In this document: one piece after another, positions 55,306 to 63,119 of the stretch
Numbering within the stretch: position 1 is the stretch's first letter
How the letters are laid out: every line of letters begins with the position of its first letter
NCBI RefSeq assembly: GCF_029589055.1
Contig: NZ_JARQZP010000007.1
Span: 310,001 to 374,000 of the forward strand
From: Vibrio hannami
Lineage (GTDB): Bacteria > Pseudomonadota > Gammaproteobacteria > Enterobacterales > Vibrionaceae
Direction: 5' to 3'
Length of the DNA: 64,000 bases
The notes under the pieces: generated by a model
Databases searched by the model: none
What the model was told of the DNA's origin: nothing
The model's input: the letters and a program-made list of their open reading frames with translations, nothing else
Translations under genes and position numbers: made by a program

Positions 55306-58008
55306 ATGACAACTGCACGCACCAAAAACTCGGAAAACATTCTCTCTTTGAGCAAATTAAAGCAGACCACCTGCGCCTACTGTGGTGTCGGGTGTGGCGT
55401 TGACGTTAAGTTTAAAGCGGGTGAGCCCGAGTCCGTTAGCGGAACAGCGGACCACCCGGCGAACTTTGGCAAGTTATGTGTCAAAGGCAGCAACTTGCTT
55501 GATACCACAGGCCTGGAAGGGCGACTGCTGCATCCGTTTATTGATGGTCAGCAAGTATCATGGGGAGAGGCGACGAATACCGTTGCTCAGCGTTTTAAAG
55601 CGATAATAGAAGAGCATGGGCCTGATTCCGTTGCTTTCTATCTGTCAGGGCAATTACTGACGGAAGATTACTATGTAGCGAATAAGCTACTCAAGGGCTA
55701 CGTAGGTACAGCGAACATAGATACTAACTCTCGGCTTTGTATGTCTTCAGCAGTAGCGGGTTACAAGCGGGCATTTGGTGAAGATGTTGTGCCTTGTAGC
55801 TACGATGATTTGGAACAGAGTGAGCTGATTATCATTGTTGGTACTAACTCGGCCTGGACGCACCCGATTCTTTACCAACGTATTGAACGTGCAAAACAGA
55901 TCAATCCGTCGTTAAAAGTAGTGGTGGTTGATCCGCGAAAAACAGCGACCACAGAACTTGGTGACCTGGTTCTTAATCTCCGTCCTGGCAGTGATGCAGG
56001 ATTGTATAACGGTCTACTCAATTACATTGCCGAGCAGGGATATTGCGATAAAGATTTTATTGAGCTACATACTTCCGGCTTTGAGCGCGCTTTACAAGAA
56101 GCGAGTGAGTGGCCTGTCGAGCGAGTTGCTGAATTTTGCGACCTTCCTGCTGAAGATGTTCTCCGCCTTTATCAGTGGTTCTGCAACACCAAAAAGGCAA
56201 TCAGCTTCTATTCGATGGGTATAAACCAGTCGAGCTCAGGTACCGATAAGTGTAATGCCATCATCAACTGCCATTTAGCGACGGGAAAACTGCTTAAACC
56301 CGGGGCGGGACCTTTTTCTATGACCGGACAACCCAATGCCATGGGTGGTAGGGAAGTAGGAGGTCTGGCAAACCAGCTAGCTGCGCATATGGAGGTCGAC
56401 AACCCAGAACATCAAGACAAACTTCAGCGCTTCTGGCAGTCCCCTACAATGGTTACCGGCGCAGGTAAAGCTGCGGTGGAAATGTTTGATGATATCCAAT
56501 CGGGCAAGATCAAAGCGGTATGGATTATGGCAACCAACCCTATGGTGAGTTTGCCAAACCGCAAAAGCATTCAGCAGGCGTTAGAAGGGTGTGAACTGGT
56601 TGTGGTTTCTGATTGTGTTGCTGAAACGGATACACTTCAATTTGCCGATATTAAGCTACCGGCAACCGGTTGGTTCGAAAAGAACGGTACAGTCACCAAT
56701 GCAGAAAGACGCATTTCACGTCAGCGCGGTATTGTTCCTCCCCAAGGGGAAGCGAAACACGACTGGCAAATCATCTGTGAAGTCGCACATGCAATGGGTT
56801 ACGAAGGTTTTGCATTTGAACACCCTTCAGAAATATTTTCTGAATGGGCCGAGTTAACCGGTTTTGAAAACGACGGTGAACGGCAACTTGATATATCTGG
56901 TCTGGCAGGTATGACAAGAAGAGAATACGACCTACTAAAGCCAGTTCAATGGCCTGTTAATAAGCAGAATCCATATGGTACAAAAGTCGTGTTTAATAAT
57001 AATCGCTTTAGTACCGCGAGCGGTCGGGCTAACTTTATTGCCATTCAGCCAAAATTACCATTGCAGGTGACATCGGAAGAATTCCCTTTCATTATGAATA
57101 GCGGAAGAACCCGTGACCATTGGCATACGATGACACGCACGGGGAAATCTGCTCGTTTATGTAATCACACCCAGCATCCATTTATTATGGTGAACCCTCA
57201 GGATGCCAGAAAACTTGGTGTTGAAAGTGATGATCTTATGAAGGTCAGCTCTATCGGTGGTGAAGCTATCTTCCCTGTAAAGATAAGTAATGATGTTCGT
57301 CGTGGGGAGACCTTTGCTCCCATTCACTGGAACAAGCAGTTTGCATCGGCAGCAAACGTTAGCGCGATTTATCAGCCAGTCGTTGACCCGGTTTCAGCAC
57401 AGCCTGAAAGTAAACAGGCAGCAGTACAACTTGCTCCCGCTATGTTTGGTCAACATGTTCGCTTTTATTCCAGTGTTAATACAGATCTTAAAAGCCAGGT
57501 ACCTTTCTGGCTGAAAAATCCAATGCAGTACTGTGTTAGCTGGCAAATTGCTTTGAGTGAGTCTCGCGAGGATCTACTGACCTGGTGTCAAAAAGTATCA
57601 GGAATAGAAGGCGAATGGATATGCTTCCATGATAAGCAGAGCCGAGTAACGAATATTCAGTGCCTGGTCGAAGGTCGAGTCGTGGTTACCGCATTTGCGG
57701 GTTCGAAACCCATGGAAATAGACAGTAACTGGATCGATGAGATGTTTCGTAAAGAGCAACTGGATTATGGTCAGATTCAGTCACTTCTTAATGCCGAGCC
57801 GGGAGAAGAGTTTAAGAAGGGAAAAATTGTATGTAACTGCTTTAACGTTGGGGAGAAGCAAATTAATGAGGCAGTAGAGAATGGAGCAAGCTCTGTAGAG
57901 GCAGTAGGGGAGCAATTAAAATGTGGTACCAGGTGTGGTTCATGTCGCTCTGAGATAGGCCAGCTAGTAAAGAGCAGGCTGATAACGAGTATCAGTGAGC
58001 CTAGTTAA
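55306..58008 (+). CDS. nasA: Assimilatory nitrate reductase, catalytic subunit
   Basis: 900 residues; reduces nitrate to nitrite in the cytosol. N-terminal [4Fe-4S] site CAYCGVGCGVDVKF with the last Cys in GKLCVKG; molybdopterin domains with SRLCMSSAVAGYKRAFG, SSGTDKCNAIINCHLATG, QPNAMGGREVGGLANQLAAH; a C-terminal BFD [2Fe-2S] domain from ~842 (CNCFNVGEKQINEAV, CGTRCGSCRSEIG). No NasB-type flavoprotein reductase gene is present, so its electron donor is not obvious in this window. No Tat signal. Last gene of the operon before nasTS. Confidence 0.96.
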   Translation: MTTARTKNSENILSLSKLKQTTCAYCGVGCGVDVKFKAGEPESVSGTADHPANFGKLCVKGSNLLDTTGLEGRLLHPFIDGQQVSWGEATNTVAQRFKAIIEEHGPDSVAFYLSGQLLTEDYYVANKLLKGYVGTANIDTNSRLCMSSAVAGYKRAFGEDVVPCSYDDLEQSELIIIVGTNSAWTHPILYQRIERAKQINPSLKVVVVDPRKTATTELGDLVLNLRPGSDAGLYNGLLNYIAEQGYCDKDFIELHTSGFERALQEASEWPVERVAEFCDLPAEDVLRLYQWFCNTKKAISFYSMGINQSSSGTDKCNAIINCHLATGKLLKPGAGPFSMTGQPNAMGGREVGGLANQLAAHMEVDNPEHQDKLQRFWQSPTMVTGAGKAAVEMFDDIQSGKIKAVWIMATNPMVSLPNRKSIQQALEGCELVVVSDCVAETDTLQFADIKLPATGWFEKNGTVTNAERRISRQRGIVPPQGEAKHDWQIICEVAHAMGYEGFAFEHPSEIFSEWAELTGFENDGERQLDISGLAGMTRREYDLLKPVQWPVNKQNPYGTKVVFNNNRFSTASGRANFIAIQPKLPLQVTSEEFPFIMNSGRTRDHWHTMTRTGKSARLCNHTQHPFIMVNPQDARKLGVESDDLMKVSSIGGEAIFPVKISNDVRRGETFAPIHWNKQFASAANVSAIYQPVVDPVSAQPESKQAAVQLAPAMFGQHVRFYSSVNTDLKSQVPFWLKNPMQYCVSWQIALSESREDLLTWCQKVSGIEGEWICFHDKQSRVTNIQCLVEGRVVVTAFAGSKPMEIDSNWIDEMFRKEQLDYGQIQSLLNAEPGEEFKKGKIVCNCFNVGEKQINEAVENGASSVEAVGEQLKCGTRCGSCRSEIGQLVKSRLITSISEPS

Positions 58009-58032
58009 CACATTGAACTCTCTATTAATACT

Positions 58033-58060
58033 GGTTGTTTGGATAACCTCTAGCTATAAT
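58033..58060 (+). promoter_or_regulatory. Candidate sigma-70 promoter of nasTS
   Basis: A perfect -10 box TATAAT at 58055-58060 lies 34 bases before the nasT start region, with a weak -35 (GGTTGT, 16-base spacer). It would let the regulators be made without the operon being induced. Confidence 0.4.
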
Positions 58061-58093
58061 CCATAGTGATATTTGTTAAACCACCATGGATAG

Positions 58094-58699
58094 GTGATGG
58101 GTAGTATGAGCACCAGGATTAAAGTAATGCTCATTGAGAATGATGAGGAAAAAGTGCAGGCATTGCGTCAGGCACTGGATAGCTCTGAATACTCAATAGA
58201 GCATGTCACACATACAGGGATATCATTGTTACATGAAGTAGTTCGGGTAGAACCAGATCTTATCATCATGAACATAGAGTTTCCGAACAGGGACATACTG
58301 GATAGCTTACAGATCATATCTCAGTCTAATCCTAAACCTGTTGTTATGTTCTCGGAGCAGGAGGACTCAGACACAATCCGCAACATGGTGAAATGTGGTG
58401 TGAGCGCCTATGTGGTTGGAGACTCTAACCCTAAAAGGGTTAAAACCATTCTTGATACCGCTGTTGCACGTTTCACTGAGTACCAGCACTTAAAAGATGA
58501 GCTGCAGGAAACCAAACAGCGCCTTTCTTCCCAGAAAACTGTAGAGCAAGCCAAGATCTGGCTGATGGAAACAAAAAATCTGTCAGAGAAACAGGCTTAC
58601 CAATCCATTCGGAAAATGGCGATGGATAACTCACAAAAAATAGAAGATGTGGCGAAAAACATACTATCCGTCGCCGCGATGTTGGAAAAAGGTTTATGA
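58094..58699 (+). CDS. nasT: NasT-type response regulator with ANTAR RNA-binding domain
   Basis: About 197-201 residues. N-terminal receiver-like domain (VMLIENDEEKVQALRQAL) in which the usual phosphoacceptor position reads LIIMNIEFPN, so Asn in place of Asp. C-terminal ANTAR domain: coiled-coil LQETKQRLSSQKTVEQAK then WLMETKNLSEKQAYQSIRKMAMDNSQKIEDVA. ANTAR proteins bind tandem hexaloop RNA and prevent termination; the matching RNA lies before nrtA. GTG 58094, ATG 58097 and ATG 58106 are all possible starts. It overlaps nasS by four bases (ATGA). Confidence 0.92.
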   Translation: MMGSMSTRIKVMLIENDEEKVQALRQALDSSEYSIEHVTHTGISLLHEVVRVEPDLIIMNIEFPNRDILDSLQIISQSNPKPVVMFSEQEDSDTIRNMVKCGVSAYVVGDSNPKRVKTILDTAVARFTEYQHLKDELQETKQRLSSQKTVEQAKIWLMETKNLSEKQAYQSIRKMAMDNSQKIEDVAKNILSVAAMLEKGL

Positions 58700-59769
58700 A
58701 GCAAATATCACCCGAAACGACAGAATTAAATATAGGCTTTATGCCGCTCACTGATTGTGCGCCAATTGTCATGGCTTATGAACTCGGTCTATTTGAAAAG
58801 TACGGGCTGCAGGTTACTCTGGACAGACAAAACTCCTGGGCAACGTTACGTGATAAGTTACACGCAGGGTTACTAGATGGAGCACAGATGCTGGCTCCCA
58901 TGCCTTTTGCCAGTACCTTGGGTGTAAGAGGGCCTCGTCACCATGTTATCGCCCCGTTCGTGCTTAGCCGAAATGGCAACGCGATCACTATTTCTCACCA
59001 ACTCTATGATGAAATTCTTGATTGTCACAACTTAAATAAATTGAGCCTTCCACTTTCATCCAGCCTGTTGAAAGAGTTGATTTCTCGTCGCAACGCAGAG
59101 GGGCGGAAACTGCGCTTTGCCGCGGTACATCCTAATAGCTGCCATTACTACCAGCTTATGAGTTGGTTGCATATGTCGGGAATCGAGTTGTCTGAGGTTG
59201 ATATTTCGATATTGCCGCCTTCTGGAATGGTGGATGCCCTTGCCAATGACTACATTGATGCATTCTGTGTCGGCGGGCCGTGGAATGCAGAAGCGGTACG
59301 TCAGGATGTAGGTACTACTGTTTTAACGTCATCAGATATTTGGTCTGATTCGCCCGAAAAAGTTCTTGGTGTTTCGCTGGATTGGTATCAGAAAAATCCG
59401 CAAACGATGATGGCACTTATTGCAGCGCTGCAGGAAAGTTGTGATTGGCTTGAACATGTGCCGAACCGTTTTGAAGCGGCCAGAATTCTGGTTAAAGAAA
59501 ACTATCTGAATACAAACCTAGATGTGATTGCCCCTTCACTGCTAGGCAGCTGTTTAACCCGCGCGGGAGAGCAACCCAGAAGGATCCCTTCTTACAATCA
59601 GTTTAGCGCTATCGATAAGTCTGATGGCAATGCGCCTGAATATGCTCAGGGTGAAAGGATTTTGCAATACATGATTGAAGCGCAACACCTGTCACGTCAG
59701 GACGTTTCGCATGAACTGATTTCCAGTGTTTACCGGAGTGATATTTACGAAGATTTTCTTGCGCTCTGA
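58696..59769 (+). CDS. nasS: NasS nitrate sensor (NrtA-like, cytosolic)
   Basis: 357 residues, no signal peptide, clearly related to NrtA: LNIGFMPLTDCAPIVMAYELGLF, LHAGLLDGAQMLAPMPFAS, LSRNGNAITIS, DAFCVGGPWNAEAVRQ. In NasS-NasT systems of other Proteobacteria NasS holds NasT in the absence of nitrate and releases it when nitrate binds. Start overlaps the nasT stop. It ends 20 bp from the convergent NIT-like gene. Confidence 0.93.
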   Translation: MKQISPETTELNIGFMPLTDCAPIVMAYELGLFEKYGLQVTLDRQNSWATLRDKLHAGLLDGAQMLAPMPFASTLGVRGPRHHVIAPFVLSRNGNAITISHQLYDEILDCHNLNKLSLPLSSSLLKELISRRNAEGRKLRFAAVHPNSCHYYQLMSWLHMSGIELSEVDISILPPSGMVDALANDYIDAFCVGGPWNAEAVRQDVGTTVLTSSDIWSDSPEKVLGVSLDWYQKNPQTMMALIAALQESCDWLEHVPNRFEAARILVKENYLNTNLDVIAPSLLGSCLTRAGEQPRRIPSYNQFSAIDKSDGNAPEYAQGERILQYMIEAQHLSRQDVSHELISSVYRSDIYEDFLAL

Positions 59770-59789
59770 TTTAAGGCTTTCGTTCTTAA

Positions 59790-60590
59790 TTAAGAATATT
59801 GCTTATCAATATTTACCAGAGCGTCATCAAAGATTTTCAGTGCATTTTCCATAGCGTGTGTTGCTTCTTTAAAATATGTCGCTGCACTTAATTTCGGTTT
59901 CTCAACAACGATTTCGTTTTGGATCAGATCAATCAGCGGCGATACAGGGCAACGGCTTCTATCTTCCTGGCGTATAGCTCCAATGACTTGTTGTAAGTAA
60001 TTTAGTTTGATTCTGTCTACGCTGTTACACTCACCGGAAGCGGCAACCCCTGTACCTATAGCTCTGGCTTGACCAATATATTCGATGGTAACCAGAAGCT
60101 CCCTCCATAGATAACGGACTGAACGGTTCTCAGTGTCTTTGAGATCATATAAGGAGTAGTGCTCGCCACAATCATCAATTAGATCAAGTAAGTGGGTTAT
60201 TACTGCACAATGCTTTTGGAAGCTTTGGCTTGGCTCGAGCTTTTCATAATTGACAGATAATGACTTAAAATCTTTTTCTATCGATTTCCATTCAGCAACA
60301 CCTTTGCTCCACTTTTCGTTGGCAAATAGCGTGTTGCTTACTGAGGATATCTCTTTTTGCAATACCTGAATTTGGCTGTATAAGCTTTTATCACCACACA
60401 AGTATCCGTTAACTAGTCCTCTATGTTGTTGAAGAAGCGTTAGCAATTTCTTAAGCTTTTGAAGCTGAGTTAATCCTTCAGATAGCTGAGATTTGTATAA
60501 ACGATTAGTTCTGACATGTACCACAACCAGCAGTAGGCAGATGGCGATAATGATACAAGTTCCAAATATGGCTAATTGGATGTAGTCCAT
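59790..60590 (-). CDS. Membrane-anchored NIT-like (nitrate/nitrite-sensing) protein
   Basis: 266 residues. One N-terminal membrane helix (LAIFGTCIIIAICLLLVVVH) precedes an all-helical domain. Two Arg-containing marks recall the NIT domain of NasR and NIT-chemoreceptors: LLQQHRGLVNGYLCGD (Arg57) and IEYIGQARAIGTGVAA (Arg176). There is no output domain: after the NIT-like part the protein simply ends. Its ribosome site GGAGGAAAC lies in the last codons of the chemotaxis gene, two bases after which it starts, so the two products are made together. A split sensor for the neighbouring transducer is the natural reading (inference). Confidence 0.75.
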   Translation of the reverse strand: MDYIQLAIFGTCIIIAICLLLVVVHVRTNRLYKSQLSEGLTQLQKLKKLLTLLQQHRGLVNGYLCGDKSLYSQIQVLQKEISSVSNTLFANEKWSKGVAEWKSIEKDFKSLSVNYEKLEPSQSFQKHCAVITHLLDLIDDCGEHYSLYDLKDTENRSVRYLWRELLVTIEYIGQARAIGTGVAASGECNSVDRIKLNYLQQVIGAIRQEDRSRCPVSPLIDLIQNEIVVEKPKLSAATYFKEATHAMENALKIFDDALVNIDKQYS

Positions 60591-60592
60591 TT

Positions 60593-61714
60593 CTAGTTTC
60601 CTCCATGGTCAGTCAGTTTCTTTAAATACTCGGAGACATTGGCATTTTGTTTAGCCATGTGGGAATTTTTGTCTGCGGTTGCTGCTACCTGTTCCATATT
60701 TACCGATATCTCGTGTGCGGCTACGGCTTGTTGCTCTGAAACAACAGCAATACCACTGACCTGACCGGTCACGTCATCCATTGATGAAACAACCAGCTCT
60801 AGAGAATCATATGCGGTATGAACGCTGTTTCGGCATTCTTGCGTGATTTCCACAACATTATTTACCTGAGCCGCTACGTTCTCCATTCGTTGTGTTACCT
60901 CAGAGATCTGGCTTGTTATTGCTGATGCGGACTCATGGCTTCTTTGTGCAAGCATTCTGACTTCGTCAGCAACAACACTAAATCCCCGCCCTTGTTCACC
61001 CGCTCTCGCTGCTTCTATAGCGGCATTTAAAGCAAGTAAATTGGTCTGAGCGGCTAAATCGGTAATAAAGTTTGATATTGACGTAACAGAGTCGAGTTTT
61101 TTATCCAACTCCAGGATATTAGTAGCAGACTGTCGAACGTGTTTATCGACTTCGTCGACCTGATTTTGTCCGTACATCAAGGCTTCTTTAGTTTTTTGAC
61201 ACAGTCCGTTGCTTTCTTCCATGATTTTTAGTGAGTGTTCAATATGAGAGGTTACCTCACGGATACTTAGTGAAATTTCCGTAGCAGCGGATGCGGAAGA
61301 AGTTGTTGCTGTAGCCTGATTTTCGCTGTTTGATGCAACCTCCAACGCGTTACGGGCTAGTTCTTGCGCTGAATAACTCATCTCCTGGTTAACGGCTTTT
61401 TCTTTGTGTAACTCTCTTCTGAGCAGCCGTATTACATTGTCTATAGCTGGGAATAATGGGTAAAGTGGCCCAGCTTGTGTAGTATCAAGCTCCTGAGCCT
61501 CTGCAGACTGATAGGAAGCTGACATATGTGATAACAGAGTTATGTCTTTGTTTATCGCAACTAATACCCGCCACACAAATATGGAGGATAGTAGTAGAGT
61601 TAGAAAGCCTGCCTGCAGATATCCAAAACACGCAAAAAGTATGGACAGGCTTATAGTTCCAAAAATATACTGGCTTGCCCGGGTTACGCCAAATGAACGA
61701 AGATATTTATGCAT
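60593..61714 (-). CDS. Methyl-accepting chemotaxis transducer without its own sensor domain
   Basis: 373 residues. Two close N-terminal membrane segments ([37 protein letters not shown]) with only a couple of residues between them, so no periplasmic ligand domain. No clear HAMP follows. The C-terminal signalling domain is typical: [20 protein letters not shown], then [19 protein letters not shown]. No CheR/CheB pentapeptide tail. ATG at 61714. Between cobA and the NIT-like gene, same strand, 50 bp after cobA. The missing sensor may be supplied by the next gene. Confidence 0.9.
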   Translation of the reverse strand: MHKYLRSFGVTRASQYIFGTISLSILFACFGYLQAGFLTLLLSSIFVWRVLVAINKDITLLSHMSASYQSAEAQELDTTQAGPLYPLFPAIDNVIRLLRRELHKEKAVNQEMSYSAQELARNALEVASNSENQATATTSSASAATEISLSIREVTSHIEHSLKIMEESNGLCQKTKEALMYGQNQVDEVDKHVRQSATNILELDKKLDSVTSISNFITDLAAQTNLLALNAAIEAARAGEQGRGFSVVADEVRMLAQRSHESASAITSQISEVTQRMENVAAQVNNVVEITQECRNSVHTAYDSLELVVSSMDDVTGQVSGIAVVSEQQAVAAHEISVNMEQVAATADKNSHMAKQNANVSEYLKKLTDHGGN

Positions 61715-61764
61715 AATGTCCCTGTTATTGCTGTTATATTTTTAATTCTGAACTGGAATCTAGC

Positions 61765-62637
61765 TTATCCTTCGATGTGCTGAACGTATTGTTCATGCGC
61801 TGTTGCCAATAGCTCTTTACGAAGATTAACTACTTCACCCAGAATGAGTAATGCAGGGCTTAGACCTTTTAATGACTCTGCCAATTTGGTCAGCTCAGAT
61901 AATTGGCTTGTGTAAACTTCTTGCTCCGGACTGCATCCTTTACCGATGACCGCCAAAGGTGTGTCACCGGATAAACCGGCTGATAACAGGCCCGTTTGAA
62001 TTTCCTGAGATTTTTCTAGACCCATATAAAAAACTAACGTTTGACCTGCTTCAACCAGTCCCGCCCAGGCAGGTAGTGCCCCTGAAACGACATGCCCAGT
62101 AATAAAGGTGACGCTACGAGAAACCTTTCGGTGTGTAAGGGGAATCAAGGAAGAAGAAGCACAACCGATAGCAGCGGTAATTCCAGGAATGACCTCATAA
62201 GGAATTTGTTCGTGTACTAGCTTCATGGCCTCTTCACCACCACGCCCAAAAATAAATGGGTCGCCGCCTTTAAGGCGAACGGTGTTTTTACCGTGAAGTG
62301 CGTTGTCCACCAGAATCTGGTTAATATTTTCCTGACTCAGGCTAGGTTGGCCGCAACGTTTACCTACGTATATGAACTCTGCATCCGGATTGGCTAATTG
62401 CAGTATCTCTTTGCTTACCAGACGGTCGTAAACCAATACTTCTGCAGCTTCAATGGTTCTTAGTGCTTTAATGGTTAAAAGCTCTGGATCACCGGGACCT
62501 GCTCCAACTAAGCTGACTTTTCCCTTATGGTTGACGGAAGGTTTTGACTTAGCCGGGGTGTATTCGCGGTAACACTGACCGTGAATACTGTAGCTTTTAT
62601 CCTGAATTCTGGTCGATTTCATCTCTGAACGTTCCAT
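61765..62637 (-). CDS. cobA: Uroporphyrinogen-III C-methyltransferase
   Basis: SUMT makes precorrin-2, the first step to siroheme for NirB. VSLVGAGPGDPELLTIKALR, EVLVYDRLVS, RLKGGDPFIFGRGGEE, GITAAIGCASSSLIPLTHR and FYMGLEKSQEI are family marks. The ATG at 62637 has AGGAG six bases upstream and is preferred over a TTG at 62670, which lies next to the leader terminator. The N-terminal ~35 residues before the core are longer than usual and not conserved by eye. The oxidation/chelation enzyme (CysG N-terminal part) is not here. First gene of cobA-MCP-NIT. Confidence 0.95.
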   Translation of the reverse strand: MERSEMKSTRIQDKSYSIHGQCYREYTPAKSKPSVNHKGKVSLVGAGPGDPELLTIKALRTIEAAEVLVYDRLVSKEILQLANPDAEFIYVGKRCGQPSLSQENINQILVDNALHGKNTVRLKGGDPFIFGRGGEEAMKLVHEQIPYEVIPGITAAIGCASSSLIPLTHRKVSRSVTFITGHVVSGALPAWAGLVEAGQTLVFYMGLEKSQEIQTGLLSAGLSGDTPLAVIGKGCSPEQEVYTSQLSELTKLAESLKGLSPALLILGEVVNLRKELLATAHEQYVQHIEG

Positions 62638-62664
62638 CTCATACTCCTGATCTTGAAGTGCTTC

Positions 62665-62700
62665 AAACAAAAACGCCCCTCCCGGCTAAAGGAGAGGCGT
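62665..62700 (-). terminator. Leader terminator before cobA
   Basis: Minus strand: CGCCTCTCC pairs with GGGAGGGGCG (one G-T pair) around TTTAGCC, followed by TTTTTGTTT. It ends about 27 bases before the cobA ATG, so it must be bypassed for expression of the operon. Confidence 0.85.
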
Positions 62701-62708
62701 CGCTGCCT
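62695..62708 (-). ncRNA. Hexaloop hairpin overlapping the cobA leader terminator
   Basis: AGGC-AGCGAC-GCCT on the minus strand: a four-pair stem and a six-base loop with A1 and G4, the same pattern as in the nrtA leader. Its 3' arm is the start of the terminator's 5' arm, so the two are mutually exclusive. A second (P1) hexaloop was not found in the ~90-base leader. Confidence 0.5.
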
Positions 62709-62740
62709 AGAATCGATATAAATTTACTTATCTGGATACA

Positions 62741-62756
62741 AGCAATTTTCGAACCG
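62741..62756 (-). promoter_or_regulatory. Candidate sigma-54 promoter of cobA-MCP-NIT
   Basis: Minus strand CGGTTCGAAAATTGCTT: GG (62755-62754) and GC (62743-62742) are ten bases apart, and TTGCT is perfect, but the -24 element is imperfect. The predicted start near 62730 puts the hexaloop and terminator in the leader. Confidence 0.5.
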
Positions 62757-62802
62757 GAATAACTATTACAGTAAATCAAGATGTTAGGGTAGGGGATAAC
62801 GA

Positions 62803-62827
62803 ATTTTGCCCCATAATGGGGCAAAAT
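62803..62827. terminator. Palindrome after minE: terminator and possible NtrC-like site
   Basis: ATTTTGCCCCAT with ATGGGGCAAAAT gives a terminator usable by minCDE. Its core TGCCCC-ATAA-TGGGGCA also fits the NtrC consensus with one symmetrical change per arm, about 85 bases before the proposed cobA start. Confidence 0.7.
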
Positions 62828-62856
62828 TAGATGATATTTGGTAGAAAATGTGCTCG

Positions 62857-63118
62857 TTACTTGTCGTCTTCAGGCAGTTTTACATTTAGCTCAAGTACAG
62901 AAAGATCGTCGTCTCCCTGCTCCAGAGATACATTCACCATTTCTGGGTCGACATCTACGTACTTAGCCAATACTTTCAAGATATCTTCCTTAAGTTGTGG
63001 CAGATATGAGACGGAACTGTCTGTTTGGCTACGGCGTTCAGCAACAATGATTTGCAAACGCTCTTTTGCAAGCCCAGCGGATTTTTTTCTGAGGGCGGAA
63101 AAACTCTAATAATGACAT
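62857..63118 (-). CDS. minE: Cell-division topological factor MinE (single-base frameshift)
   Basis: Drives pole-to-pole oscillation of MinD. From ATG 63118 it reads [12 protein letters not shown]; seven A in a row (minus strand, 63082-63088 region) where six are needed shift the frame. Corrected, it continues [39 protein letters not shown] to 62857, 86 residues, normal for MinE. The uncorrected ORF would start only at MQIIVAERR and lose the MinD-binding, membrane-targeting N-terminus. Probably a homopolymer error. Two bases from minD. Confidence 0.92.
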
Positions 63119-63119
63119 C

